Positions 1 through 8,453 of a stretch of 32,588 nt of DNA are shown here, piece by piece. How positions within the stretch are numbered: position 1 is the stretch's first letter; each line of letters begins with the position of its first letter. Made by a program: the position numbers and the translations under genes. Source of the stretch: Nitrospirota bacterium (lineage in GTDB: Bacteria > Nitrospirota > Leptospirillia > Leptospirillales > Leptospirillaceae). The stretch lies in NCBI GenBank assembly GCA_021801345.1, contig JAJYYA010000050.1, positions 1-32,588 on the forward strand. Direction: 5' to 3'. The notes beneath the pieces were generated by a model that saw only the letters and a list, made by a program, of their open reading frames with translations, was not told where the DNA came from and did not search any database.

Positions 1-1
1 G

Positions 2-499
2 GCCCGGCTCTTTCGAGTCGAGATCGAGCACTACGAGAAGCTCGAGGGGGTGATGCTGACGACCGCCGGAAAGGCGAACAAGCTCGGTTTTATGGTCCGG
101 GAAGCCCTTCCCATGGCCATGCAGGGATTGGTGGTGGTACCCCTCTTTGCCGGGTACGATCCTGATGCCGGCCGGGGACGTATTTACAAGTACGATCCGG
201 CGGGTGGCCGCTATGAGGAAGAGGCCTACCACGCCAACGGATCGGGAGGTCTCTTTGCCAGAAACGCCCTCAAGATGCTCTATCGGGAGGGGATGGATCG
301 CGAAGAAGCGATAAAGGCAGCGCTTCGTGCCCTCTACGAGGCGGCCGACGAGGACCTCGGGACGGGGGGGCCCGACTTCGTTCGCGAGATCTATCCCACG
401 GTCTTCACGATGGAGGCCGACGGGGTTCGCGAGAGGGCTCAGGACGATGTCGCGGCCTATTACCGGTCCTTCGTCGAAGGCCTCAGGAAAAAGGAGTAG
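2..499 (+). CDS. prcB: Proteasome beta subunit (5' end outside window)
   Basis: This is the C-terminal part of the catalytic beta subunit of the bacterial 20S proteasome. The reading frame is open from base 2, so the ATG at 50 is internal and the N-terminal catalytic threonine lies outside the window. The visible part follows actinobacterial PrcB closely: IEHYEKLEG, AGK, the MAMQGL helix, LFAGYD, GSGGLFA, then ALYEAADED and TGGPD near the end. The product sits in the inner rings of the barrel and degrades pupylated proteins delivered by an ARC/Mpa ATPase, which would be encoded upstream. The stop is three bases before the prcA start, so the two are co-translated. Identification is very secure; only the length is unknown. 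Confidence 0.95.
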   Translation, partial: ARLFRVEIEHYEKLEGVMLTTAGKANKLGFMVREALPMAMQGLVVVPLFAGYDPDAGRGRIYKYDPAGGRYEEEAYHANGSGGLFARNALKMLYREGMDREEAIKAALRALYEAADEDLGTGGPDFVREIYPTVFTMEADGVRERAQDDVAAYYRSFVEGLRKKE

Positions 500-502
500 A
501 CG

Positions 503-1195
503 GTGGCCGCACTGCCTTTTTATGTTTCACCGGAACAGCTTATGCAGGACAAGGCGGAGTATGCCCGCAAGGGGATTGCCCGGGGTCGTTCCGCCGTGGT
601 CCTTCGCGTCGACTCCGGCATCCTTTTTGCGGCCGACAATCCATCGGCCAGCCTTCACAAGATTTCGGAGGTTTACGACCGCATCGCCTTCGCCGGCGTC
701 GGAAAGTACAGCGAGTTCGAGAACCTTCGCAAGGCTGGGATTCGCCATGCAGACCTGAAGGGGTACACGTACAGTCGAGAGGATGTCACCGTGCGTTCGC
801 TGGCCAACGCCTACTCCCAGCTTCTCGGAACGGCCTTCAGTCAGGAGGTAAAGCCTTTGGAGGTGGAGATCGTTCTGGCCGAGCTCGGATCGAACGGTCG
901 TCCCGACGAGATCTATCGGATCAGCTACGACGGTTCGATTTTCGACGAGCCTCTTCTCGCGGCGGTGGGGGGCAAGGCCGAGCCCCTGACGGCACTCCTC
1001 AAGGAAAGAGTGTCCGATCCGCTTTCGCTTGCCCGGGCTGTCCGGCTTCTTCGGGAGGCTTTCGGGGAGATCTCCGGCACTCCGATGCCGCTTTCCCAGA
1101 TGGAGGTGGCTCTTCTCGACCGCTCCTTGTCTGGTCGGGTCTTCAGGAGGATCGACGCCTCGGGCCTTGCAAAGCTTTTGGAGGACGGGAGCTAG
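503..1195 (+). CDS. prcA: Proteasome alpha subunit
   Basis: This is the structural alpha subunit that forms the outer rings and entry gate of the 20S proteasome. It has 230 residues, against about 248 in Mycobacterium tuberculosis. It starts at a GTG preceded by AAGGAG with a 6-nt spacer. Family signatures include FYVSPEQ at the N-terminus, ARKGIARG, the NPSASLHKISE..YDRIAF stretch, GKYSEFENLR, and RISYDGSI in the C-terminal half. The C-terminus is shorter than in actinobacteria, ending soon after the conserved FRRI segment. It lies between prcB and the Pup ligase gene, the usual order in Pup-proteasome loci. Such loci in Nitrospirota are generally regarded as transferred from Actinobacteria, although no composition break is visible here. 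Confidence 0.95.
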   Translation: MAALPFYVSPEQLMQDKAEYARKGIARGRSAVVLRVDSGILFAADNPSASLHKISEVYDRIAFAGVGKYSEFENLRKAGIRHADLKGYTYSREDVTVRSLANAYSQLLGTAFSQEVKPLEVEIVLAELGSNGRPDEIYRISYDGSIFDEPLLAAVGGKAEPLTALLKERVSDPLSLARAVRLLREAFGEISGTPMPLSQMEVALLDRSLSGRVFRRIDASGLAKLLEDGS

Positions 1196-1218
1196 AGAAA
1201 GTTTCGCCGGGAGGGACC

Positions 1219-2550
1219 ATGCACAGAAGGATCATCGGGCTCGAAAGCGAATACGGCTTTCTCTTCGTCAATCGAGGCGACCGGATCTTTCCTCCGGAGC
1301 GGGCCCTGGAATATCTCTTTCAGGGGATTATGTCGAACAGCTGGTCCCGGGATGCCTTCCTTCCCAACGGTGCCCGCATCTACCAGGACACGGGGAGCCA
1401 TCCGGAGTACTCGACCCCGGAGTGCGACAGTGTCCGGGACGTCGTCCTCTTCGACAAGGCCGGGGAAAGAATCCTGTCCCGGGCGGCCGAGAGAGTCGCC
1501 CGGGTCCTTCTTCGCGAAGGCATCGAGGGGGAGATCCACATCCTGAAGAACAATACCGACTCGGCAGGAAACTCCTACGGATGCCACGAGAACTATCTTA
1601 TCGACCGGAGCGTGACCTTCTGGCGCCTCTCCCGGAGTCTCATTCCCTTCTTTGTGACAAGACAGATCGTGACCGGTGCCGGCGGTCTCGTTCGCGACGC
1701 CGAGGATCATGTCCGCTTCGTCATCTCTCCGAGGGCTCTCCACATCCGGGAGAAGATCTCCTGCTCGACGACATCGAGCCGCCCCATCATCAACACCCGC
1801 GACGAGCCTCACTCCGATCCCCAAAAATACCGACGGCTCCATATCATCGTGGGAGATTCGAACATGAGCGAGGTGAGTGACCTTCTCAAGGTCGCCACCA
1901 CCGCCTTGGTGCTCGAGGTTGTCGAGGCCGGGGGAATCTCCGACCGGATGAGCCTCGAGGATCCCATCGCGGCCATCCGGAAGATCTCCGAGGATCCCTC
2001 CCTGACGGTCCGTGTTCGGCTCGAGTCGGGAATGGAGCTTACGGCTCTTGAGATCCAGCGAATCTATCTCGAGGCCTGCCAAGAATATTTCGCCAGGGAG
2101 GGGACGGAAGACTCTATCCGTGATATCCTTTCGCTGTGGGAAAGGATTCTCTCCGAACTCTCCCGCGGAGACGAATCTCTCGGAAGGGAGATCGACTGGA
2201 TGATCAAGTGGCAACTTCTCGACTCCTACAGGAAGGGCCGGCATCATAGCTGGGAGGATCCCGAAATGAGTATGCTCGACTACCAGTACCATGATGTGGA
2301 CGAACATCGCGGGGTTTACAACCTTCTTCTCCGGCAGGGAAAGGTTGTGCGCATCGCCCTCGACCGGGAGATCGAGGAGGCGATGGAGACCCCTCCGAAA
2401 ACGACCCGGGCCCGACTGCGGGGCGAGCATATTCGGGCGGCCCTTGCCGAGCACCGCTCCTTTACTGTCGACTGGACCTATATGCGCTTAAACGATTCTC
2501 CCCAGGAGACCTTCTTCTGGATGGACCCCTTTACCGCGACGGAGCCTTGA
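1219..2550 (+). CDS. pafA: Pup--protein ligase PafA
   Basis: This enzyme joins the C-terminal glutamate of Pup to substrate lysines using ATP, tagging proteins for the proteasome encoded just upstream. It has 443 residues, close to the 452 of M. tuberculosis PafA, and the glutamine-synthetase-like fold is recognisable throughout. Visible motifs are IIGLESEYG with the metal-binding Glu9, NGARIYQDTGSHPEY with the catalytic-type Asp57, KNNTDSAGNSYGCHENY, SRPIINTRDEPH, HIIVGDSNMSE and, near the end, FTVDWTY. The alternative is the paralogous depupylase Dop. The position after prcA, the length and close similarity to recalled PafA sequence favour PafA. The ATG follows GGGAGG with a 5-nt gap. Confidence 0.95.
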   Translation: MHRRIIGLESEYGFLFVNRGDRIFPPERALEYLFQGIMSNSWSRDAFLPNGARIYQDTGSHPEYSTPECDSVRDVVLFDKAGERILSRAAERVARVLLREGIEGEIHILKNNTDSAGNSYGCHENYLIDRSVTFWRLSRSLIPFFVTRQIVTGAGGLVRDAEDHVRFVISPRALHIREKISCSTTSSRPIINTRDEPHSDPQKYRRLHIIVGDSNMSEVSDLLKVATTALVLEVVEAGGISDRMSLEDPIAAIRKISEDPSLTVRVRLESGMELTALEIQRIYLEACQEYFAREGTEDSIRDILSLWERILSELSRGDESLGREIDWMIKWQLLDSYRKGRHHSWEDPEMSMLDYQYHDVDEHRGVYNLLLRQGKVVRIALDREIEEAMETPPKTTRARLRGEHIRAALAEHRSFTVDWTYMRLNDSPQETFFWMDPFTATEP

Positions 2551-3257
2551 TGAAGCGGCAGTCCTCGTTCGATCTCTTTATGCTGGTCTTCTGGGGGCTT
2601 CTGCTCGTTCTGGCCTCCGGAAGGGGGGGCTCTTATTCCGGCGGAGAGGGGTTTGCCCCTCCGGACTCTCCCCCGCACCCGCCGGGAGGGGGAAGGTTTA
2701 TGCATCCCCGTTCCCCGGAGAGCCGGGAGCCGCTCCACCCCCGCTTCACTCCTATTGCAGCCCCTTTCGCCGTTACGCCCATTGGCGCTCCTCCCCTAGG
2801 ATCGGTCTCTCTTCCGTCCGCCCCCAACTTGCCGGGGGCTTTTGGTCAGGGATCGACTGTTTTTGCCCCGCCTCCTCCCTCAAACATTGGAGTGGCCCCT
2901 CCCACCGTTCTTTTGATCCCTCAGGGGGGGCTCGGGATTTCGAGCACGAATGCCTTTGTTCCGGGCCCACCCCAGCTTCCGACTCTTTCCGTGGCGGGTA
3001 ATGCTCCCCAGGGGTCTCCCGGAGAGGGTATTCCCTTCTTTGTTCCCTTTGCGCTGGGTCCCACTGCGATCCTCAATCAGTTCGTTCAGCCCCCTCTCGT
3101 TCCTTTCGGTCAGGTGGGTGTTCCGCCCCCGAGTTATCTCCCCGGATTTTTCACGGGGAATCCCAACCCCTTCAACCGATCTTGCAACTACTACTACTTC
3201 GCCGGCTGCGGGGGCTCCGGAGGGGCCGCCGCCGACTTCAACTACTCGAGTCGATGA
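2550..3257 (+). CDS. Secreted proline/glycine-rich protein, unknown function
   Basis: No family is recognised. The ATG shares one base with the pafA stop and has GGAG just upstream, so it appears translationally coupled to the ligase. The 235-residue product begins with a short basic segment and a hydrophobic stretch (about residues 8-22) that looks like a signal peptide or anchor. The rest is low complexity, with many PP and GG pairs, alternating Pro/Val/Leu/Phe blocks, almost no charge after residue 70, and a Cys pair near the C-terminus (CNYYYFAGCGG). It is likely an envelope or extracellular protein. The strong bias could make an open frame by chance, but coupling, the signal-like start and its length argue for a real gene. 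Confidence 0.6.
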   Translation: MKRQSSFDLFMLVFWGLLLVLASGRGGSYSGGEGFAPPDSPPHPPGGGRFMHPRSPESREPLHPRFTPIAAPFAVTPIGAPPLGSVSLPSAPNLPGAFGQGSTVFAPPPPSNIGVAPPTVLLIPQGGLGISSTNAFVPGPPQLPTLSVAGNAPQGSPGEGIPFFVPFALGPTAILNQFVQPPLVPFGQVGVPPPSYLPGFFTGNPNPFNRSCNYYYFAGCGGSGGAAADFNYSSR

Positions 3258-3666
3258 GGCTCGGGACGTTTTTCCTCTCCGATTCTTCTCTTCTCTCCTG
3301 ACGTTCTCCTTCTAAGTCTTCTCCTCATTTAGGGACCTCTTCCATTTCTCCTGTCGCAAGGAGAGTGGGGCGCCGTCCCGAGTCAATGCAGTGCTCTGCC
3401 CGAAGATCCACAGTCAACACGTTCTCCTGTGATCGCTCCCGCCTCGAATGTCCGGCTAATGAGTCCATCTATCCTACTAAAGTAGCGATCATCCAAACTT
3501 TTTGTCGATTTCTCTTTTTCTCTTCCGAGGTTACACTTCAAGAAAGAAGGGTTCTTCCCTGATTTATATGTTGCGAAGTCTTTAAACCCATCTTTTTTGT
3601 CCCTTCCCTTGCAAGGTATGAGTCGAGACGTTTGATCCCTATCTATTGCAGCAAAGGGAGACAGCC
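3258..3666. other. Gene-free stretch with long pyrimidine-rich tract
   Basis: No convincing gene lies here. About 3275-3355 is almost all C and T on the + strand. The last 120 bases are AT-richer and probably hold the promoter of the lipoprotein operon, but I could not find a clean -35/-10 pair. No tRNA fold or strong hairpin with a T-tract was seen. Confidence 0.5.
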
Positions 3667-4164
3667 ATGCCGGATACGTCCCTCAGACGCTCGAAGTTTC
3701 CTGTTCTTCGGAGACTTCTGGCGTCTTCTTCGGGCTCCATTTTTAAAAATGGCTTTTTAGCGCTCTCATTTCTTTCCCTTGCATTCCTTGCCTCCTGTGT
3801 TCAGTCTCTTCTCCCCTCCGAACTCTCTGCGGGAGAGAAAAAAAATCGAAGTCGGGTCGTTCAGCACTCTCCCTGGATCGAGATCAAGTCGCATTACGCT
3901 TCGGAGAAGGCGTGGAAAATTGTGAAAAAGACCGTGGACGAGAGGCTTGAGTACCCTGTCGTTCTTGAGTCGAGGGATTACTTCGTGACCGCCTGGCGCG
4001 ACGGAGTGAGGCTCTATGTGATCATCGACAGAGCGAAGCCCTTTGATGCGCTTCTGAAGCTCGAGTCTGTCAGGCCAGTCTATCCGAAAGATGTGGAGAT
4101 GCAGGTGCGGGAGATCCTCTGGAAGGCTCTCGGAAACGATCAACCAAAAGGCGAGGAGGAGTAA
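3667..4164 (+). CDS. Predicted lipoprotein, unknown function
   Basis: This 165-residue protein has no recognised family. The ATG at 3667 has AAAGGGAG upstream with a 6-nt gap; the frame extends further upstream but without a better start. A long basic N-terminus is followed by a hydrophobic stretch (about 29-43) and a lipobox LASC with Cys44, so a lipid-anchored envelope protein is expected. The mature part is small, charged and mixed alpha/beta in character (SEKAWKIVKKTV, YFVTAWRDGVRLYVIID), with an acidic C-terminus. It is the first of three lipoprotein genes separated by 4 and 16 bases, so co-transcription is likely. Function is unknown; assembly with the other two lipoproteins is a guess from position only. 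Confidence 0.75.
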   Translation: MPDTSLRRSKFPVLRRLLASSSGSIFKNGFLALSFLSLAFLASCVQSLLPSELSAGEKKNRSRVVQHSPWIEIKSHYASEKAWKIVKKTVDERLEYPVVLESRDYFVTAWRDGVRLYVIIDRAKPFDALLKLESVRPVYPKDVEMQVREILWKALGNDQPKGEEE

Positions 4165-4168
4165 GACG

Positions 4169-4693
4169 ATGAAGAACGCAAAAAGAGGATTTATCATGGT
4201 CGGATTGATGACGGCGGCATTGACGATGGTAGGCTGCACCGACTATTCGAAAAACTACGGGCTCAATTCGCCCGGTGTCGAAATCCTGCCCCTGCACAGG
4301 GACGAGTACAAGATTCTCGGGGATACCGAGGGGCATGCCTGCGGGCAGTTTGTCCTGGGTGCTCGATGGCCGTGGTTTTCAGCTCCGGCAAAGACGGTCA
4401 ACTATGCCGAAAGCTCCTTCGGAACCCTTATGCAGTCGATCCCGATCATCGGATGGTTCTTTGGGGAGGACCCTGCGGTGGAGGAAGCCCTTTACAACGC
4501 CATCGACCGGATTCCCGGGGCCGACTCGGTCATGTCCATCCGTACCTCTTACGACAAGAAGATCAACTATTTCTACGTTTACAAGGACGAGTGCGTGACG
4601 ATCAAGGGTAAGGCCTTCATGCTGAAGACGGACGGACCGGGAGAGGGCCCTCAGCCTGCAGGAGGAGCGGAGGCTTCCTCCAGCGGAAAATGA
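4169..4693 (+). CDS. Predicted lipoprotein, unknown function
   Basis: This 174-residue protein starts at the ATG at 4169, four bases after the preceding stop, with GGAGGAG just upstream in the end of that gene. The signal peptide runs through a hydrophobic stretch to a lipobox MVGC with Cys23, so it should be lipid-anchored outside the inner membrane. The mature part has a moderately hydrophobic segment near SIPIIGWFFG, then an acidic region, a Tyr-rich strand (KINYFYVYKDEC), and a Gly/Ser/Ala-rich tail. The family is not recognised with certainty. It is the middle gene of the three-lipoprotein group ending in the caspase-like protein. Confidence 0.75.
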   Translation: MKNAKRGFIMVGLMTAALTMVGCTDYSKNYGLNSPGVEILPLHRDEYKILGDTEGHACGQFVLGARWPWFSAPAKTVNYAESSFGTLMQSIPIIGWFFGEDPAVEEALYNAIDRIPGADSVMSIRTSYDKKINYFYVYKDECVTIKGKAFMLKTDGPGEGPQPAGGAEASSSGK

Positions 4694-4709
4694 GACGGTT
4701 GTCGGGCAC

Positions 4710-6137
4710 ATGAGACGCAAGATGAATAACGGGAGATTGATTTCGGCGCTTTTTTTCTGCGGCTGCCTTCTCCTCTCTTCCTGCCAGACGACCTCTGTCG
4801 ACTTTGTTGCCTCGTCTTCCCCGGAGGAGGCGGGAGGGGGAGGGGCCAGCTCTCGCCCCCTGCATATCGGCGTCTACTGCGCCTTCAACATCGGCGTCTC
4901 CTGCCGGGAGTCCGCCGGGGAAATCTGGAGAACCCTCGAGCAGATGGGAGCTCTTCCCTCGAGACTTTTTTCGGGGGAGGCCGATCCGGCGGGAGGGGCT
5001 GTCGATATTGTCCTTCGGGTCTCCTATTTCGAGGGGATGATCGGGGTCACCGATACCGCAGAGGCGGTCTCGGCGTATAGCGGGAGGACTCTTTTCCGGA
5101 TCTCGGCTAGCGGAGACGGGGACAGTGCGAAAAGGAATATGAACATAGCTGTGGGAAGGATTCTCAGGAAAAACTTTGTCCCAGGAGCCGGCCTTTACCG
5201 GAGCCTCTCTAAAGAGAGGAGTTTCTACCTTGCGCAAAAAGGGGAAGGCGCCGGTGACGCCGGGCCGCTTTCGGTCAAAGGGGCCCTTCCTGTCGTCCCA
5301 AAATCAGTCGAGAAAGCCTCCGGGAGAAGAGGAGACCAGGAAGGATTGAGCGTTCTTTCGTCGGCCGACCTTCCCGAATACCGCTTCCCGGTCCGGCGGG
5401 ATGCCTATGCCGTTGTCGTGGGGATCGAGCATTATTTGACGCGTGTGCCCGATGCGACCTATGCCCGGCGCGACGCCCTTGCGGTGCGCCGCCATCTTCT
5501 GGCGATGGGTTTTGCCGAGCGGCACATCCACATGATCGTCGACCGCGAGGCAACGCAGGGGGCGCTCAAGTCGGAGCTTCGATGGCTTAGAAACAATACC
5601 GACAAGAACTCGCTCGTCTTCTTTTACTTCTCCGGCCATGGGGCTCCGGATCCGGCCTCCCGGGAATCCTACCTTGTGACCTCGGACGCCCGGCTCGACG
5701 ATCTTGCGGACTCGGCCTTTCCTCTCCCGACTCTTTACCGCGCTCTCGACCGACTGTCGGCGGGACAGGTGATCGTTGCGCTTGACTCCTGCTTCTCTGG
5801 CGCCGGAGGCCGCTCGGTACTCGAGACGGGAAGCCGCCCACTGGTTGCCGTTCGCACCGGGTCGTCCGTCCTCGGAAGGTCGGTGGCCCTTTCGGCCGCT
5901 TCCCAGGATCAGATCTCGGGCATCCTTCGCAGAAAGGAGCACGGAGTCTTTACCTACTACCTCCTCGAAGGCTTCAACAAGAAACTTTCCAGAGCTCCTT
6001 CCCGGGGAGTCTCTCTGGCGGCCCTCTATGCCTACCTTCGTCCGAGAGTGGAAGACTCTTCCCGCCGCCACAACCGGACGCAGGTGCCCCAGATGCTTTT
6101 CCAGTCTAGCGATCCCTCCCGAATCTACCTGAAGTAG
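4710..6137 (+). CDS. Lipoprotein with caspase-like (peptidase C14) domain
   Basis: This 475-residue protein is predicted to be a surface- or periplasm-facing cysteine protease of the metacaspase/orthocaspase type. The N-terminus carries a signal with lipobox LSSC (Cys25). Residues about 26-225 are a variable region of unknown fold. The caspase p20-type domain spans roughly 230-440: YAVVVGIEHY opens it, His310 lies in FYFSGHG, Cys361 lies in ALDSCFSG, and an SAASQDQ segment follows, as in the family. The catalytic dyad is therefore intact. Bacterial members often cleave after Arg or Lys and are linked to stress or cell death, but no substrate can be named here. It sits 16 bases after the previous lipoprotein gene. 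An ATG at 4722 is a possible alternative start; both keep the signal. Confidence 0.88.
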   Translation: MRRKMNNGRLISALFFCGCLLLSSCQTTSVDFVASSSPEEAGGGGASSRPLHIGVYCAFNIGVSCRESAGEIWRTLEQMGALPSRLFSGEADPAGGAVDIVLRVSYFEGMIGVTDTAEAVSAYSGRTLFRISASGDGDSAKRNMNIAVGRILRKNFVPGAGLYRSLSKERSFYLAQKGEGAGDAGPLSVKGALPVVPKSVEKASGRRGDQEGLSVLSSADLPEYRFPVRRDAYAVVVGIEHYLTRVPDATYARRDALAVRRHLLAMGFAERHIHMIVDREATQGALKSELRWLRNNTDKNSLVFFYFSGHGAPDPASRESYLVTSDARLDDLADSAFPLPTLYRALDRLSAGQVIVALDSCFSGAGGRSVLETGSRPLVAVRTGSSVLGRSVALSAASQDQISGILRRKEHGVFTYYLLEGFNKKLSRAPSRGVSLAALYAYLRPRVEDSSRRHNRTQVPQMLFQSSDPSRIYLK

Positions 6138-6255
6138 GCTCCCCGCTCTCCTGAAATCTCACCGGGCATTTTCTCGCAATTGAATCAGATCCCCTGCAGG
6201 GAGGAGAGACAATACGCTTGCCCGTTCTTCGGGGATTTTGAGCGGGAGAGCTTTT

Positions 6256-7470
6256 CTAAGGATCTCCCGGAGCCTTGGTTCGCCCCAGGAGGATTCCTCC
6301 GGCAGCGGCCGTGGTTGCGGCAATCCCCATGCCCAAGAGGGTTTGGCCCGCATCCCACAGGCGAGCCTCGATAGGCCATAACAGGAGAGCGGCCAGGGCA
6401 CAGGCGATCTCGAAGAGGGCAAAGCCTCGGCTCCTCAAAGCGGGAGGAAAAAGGGACGCTCCCCGGACTTTGAGCGCTACGCCGGAGGCGGCTTCGGCCG
6501 TTCCCCAGAGGATCATGGCCAGGAGGTAGAGGGGGAAAGAAGCCCGGGGGGAGGCCAAAAGAAGGTATGTGGCAGACAGCAGTATTGCCGACGAGAAAAA
6601 AAGCGTTTTAGGAGAGCCGGAGACAATCTTTCGGGCGATGGCTGTGCTGACAAGGACCGTAGCGACGCTTGCAAGAAGAAATCCTGACGCCATCGCCAAA
6701 AAAGTTCCGTGCGACGAGGCGAAGCGAAACATGAGGAGCGTCGACGGGAGGAGCCCTGAGCGCAAAAGAATCCCGGCTATGAAGTAGCTGCGGATCTCCG
6801 GGCGCTTGATCGCGGTTTTAAGGTTTTTTGAGAGAAAATTCTCGTGTGCTCCAGAGTCCGCTGGAGGATCGGTGTGCAGGATCTGGGTCGCCCGCCTAGT
6901 TGCCGCCACGGCAAAAACAAGGCAAAGAATTCCCGGAATCCCGGAAAGCGCGATGAGGGAAATGGGAGACAGAGTCCCGGAAAGGGTCAGGGCGGCCAGT
7001 GGACCCAGGAAGCCGCCGGTCTGGTCGAGAGCGTGGACGGTCCCGAAGGCCCGGGCGTGGAGGGGGTCTGGAAGGGCATTGGCGATGAGGGCATCCCGGG
7101 CGGGTCCTCGCACACCTTTCCCGAACCAGGAAAGGCTCTTGAGAAAGACGAGCTCCCAGGAGTTGACTGCCAGCGAGAAGAGAACGGTTGCAACGATTGT
7201 CGTCGCATATCCGGCACGAACCAGGAGGGCCTCCCGGGACGGTCCGGTTCCGGCCTTTCCAGAGACCCAGAAGCCCCCGGTTTTGGCGAGTTCGGCCAGG
7301 GACTCCATCCATGCGGCAGAGGTGGCCGTTCCTCCCAGGGAGAGGAGCAGTGCGGGAAGGAGCACGTGGGCGAGTTCGTAGGTCATGTCGGCAAAGAGGC
7401 TTGTCAGACCGAAGAGGACCGGAAGATCCGAGCGGGAGCTGGAGTCGGAAGGAGGCAAAGTGAGGCTCAT
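6256..7470 (-). CDS. Major facilitator superfamily transporter
   Basis: This is a 404-residue integral membrane protein with about twelve hydrophobic segments. An MFS motif-A-like loop is visible between early helices (FGKGVRGPARDALIA), a form common in a group of poorly characterised bacterial MFS proteins. The substrate cannot be told from sequence. The frame stays open far upstream, but the ATG at 7470 forms an ATGA overlap with the stop of the preceding exchanger gene, so this start is chosen and the two are translationally coupled. It converges with the caspase-like gene across about 118 bases in which I see no clear terminator. Confidence 0.85.
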   Translation of the reverse strand: MSLTLPPSDSSSRSDLPVLFGLTSLFADMTYELAHVLLPALLLSLGGTATSAAWMESLAELAKTGGFWVSGKAGTGPSREALLVRAGYATTIVATVLFSLAVNSWELVFLKSLSWFGKGVRGPARDALIANALPDPLHARAFGTVHALDQTGGFLGPLAALTLSGTLSPISLIALSGIPGILCLVFAVAATRRATQILHTDPPADSGAHENFLSKNLKTAIKRPEIRSYFIAGILLRSGLLPSTLLMFRFASSHGTFLAMASGFLLASVATVLVSTAIARKIVSGSPKTLFFSSAILLSATYLLLASPRASFPLYLLAMILWGTAEAASGVALKVRGASLFPPALRSRGFALFEIACALAALLLWPIEARLWDAGQTLLGMGIAATTAAAGGILLGRTKAPGDP

Positions 7471-8357
7471 GGACGGGGAAGCCTGCGCCGGCCTTCTCTT
7501 CGAAGCCAGGCGACAACAAAAAGAAGGCCGAGAGCTCCAAGGAGAATCTCTCCGGCAGTGGTTGCACTCCGGGATCCGGTCCATGGGGAGGCCACAAGCC
7601 CCAGTGCCAAAGAGAGGGTGACCTGGAGGTGAATCGATCCCCACAGGATGGAAAAAGAGGCAGGAATGTGTCTTTTTCTTAAAAAATGGAGAAGGGTAAA
7701 GAGTTCTGGCGCCTCGGTGGCAAGCGGTGCCAAGATGAGAGCCGTCCAGAAGGGGGAAAGTCCCAAGGAGGATTTGACGAGATCGATCCCGGCAAGAAAA
7801 ATCCGGCTTCCTGCCCCCATGAGAAGCGCGCCGAGAATCACAATGAATCCATCGCGGATCCTCCAGGGGGACAGAGTCATTTCGCTCTCTTCGGAGAAGT
7901 CTTGGTGTTCTGAAATGGAAAATATGCCATGAAGGTAGAGTCCTCCAAGGAGAATGGCAAGGAAAATTCGGGGGAGGACGGGATGCTCGAAGAGCAGTAG
8001 TCCGCCGGCAATCCCTGCCAAAAGAAGCGGGATCTCTTTTCGCAGTGTGCGAAGCTCAAGGACTGTCAGCCAAAACCCGAGAGGAAGGAGAAAAAGAAGG
8101 AGAAAGAGAGGGGAGCCGAAGATTGCGCCCGTCCCCGCAAGGACGGTGTCGGGGGATTTTCCGGGAGAGAGAAAGGCGATCAGGGGAAGCAGGAGTTCGG
8201 GCAGCGAGAGGGAGAGATTGCCCAAGATCCGGAGACCCCGATTTTTGTTATCGAAGAAGCGGATGGCGGTCTTTTCGATGGAATGGGTAAAAAGTGCCGA
8301 TCCGACGACAATGAGTGTAAATCCTGCTGTCAAGGGAAGAAAAGAGGGAAGCGACAT
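7467..8357 (-). CDS. Na+/Ca2+ exchanger (CaCA) family membrane protein
   Basis: This 296-residue, very hydrophobic protein has about ten membrane segments in two similar halves. Each half carries a degenerate version of the exchanger alpha repeat: GNLSLSLPELLLP in the first and GLSPFWTALILAPLATEAPELF in the second, the latter resembling the acidic ion-binding motif of this superfamily. It probably exchanges a divalent or other cation against H+ or Na+. The ion is unknown, and the weaker first repeat makes substrate prediction unsafe. The ATG at 8357 has AGGGAG about 10 bases upstream; an ATG at 8384 in the same frame has no good ribosome site. A hairpin lies in its leader. Confidence 0.75.
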   Translation of the reverse strand: MSLPSFLPLTAGFTLIVVGSALFTHSIEKTAIRFFDNKNRGLRILGNLSLSLPELLLPLIAFLSPGKSPDTVLAGTGAIFGSPLFLLLFLLPLGFWLTVLELRTLRKEIPLLLAGIAGGLLLFEHPVLPRIFLAILLGGLYLHGIFSISEHQDFSEESEMTLSPWRIRDGFIVILGALLMGAGSRIFLAGIDLVKSSLGLSPFWTALILAPLATEAPELFTLLHFLRKRHIPASFSILWGSIHLQVTLSLALGLVASPWTGSRSATTAGEILLGALGLLFVVAWLRREGRRRLPRP

Positions 8358-8400
8358 GGTCGGAGTTCTCCCTATCTGTTCCATGGGCAGGAAAGGTTCT

Positions 8401-8421
8401 CTGCCCGAAAGGGGCGGGCAG
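8401..8421. repeat. 7-bp perfect inverted repeat in exchanger leader
   Basis: CTGCCCG and CGGGCAG arms are separated by 7 bases. The structure lies between the putative promoter at 8454-8481 and the start at 8357, so it would form in the mRNA leader. It has no T-tract and is not a terminator. A regulatory role is inference. Confidence 0.45.
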
Positions 8422-8453
8422 GGGAGACGTATCGACGAAAGATCATGGAACGT

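Noticed and set aside
1192-2454. 420-aa open frame on the minus strand opposite pafA
   Set aside because: It is a frame shadow of pafA in GC-rich DNA with no recognisable domain and no suitable start context.
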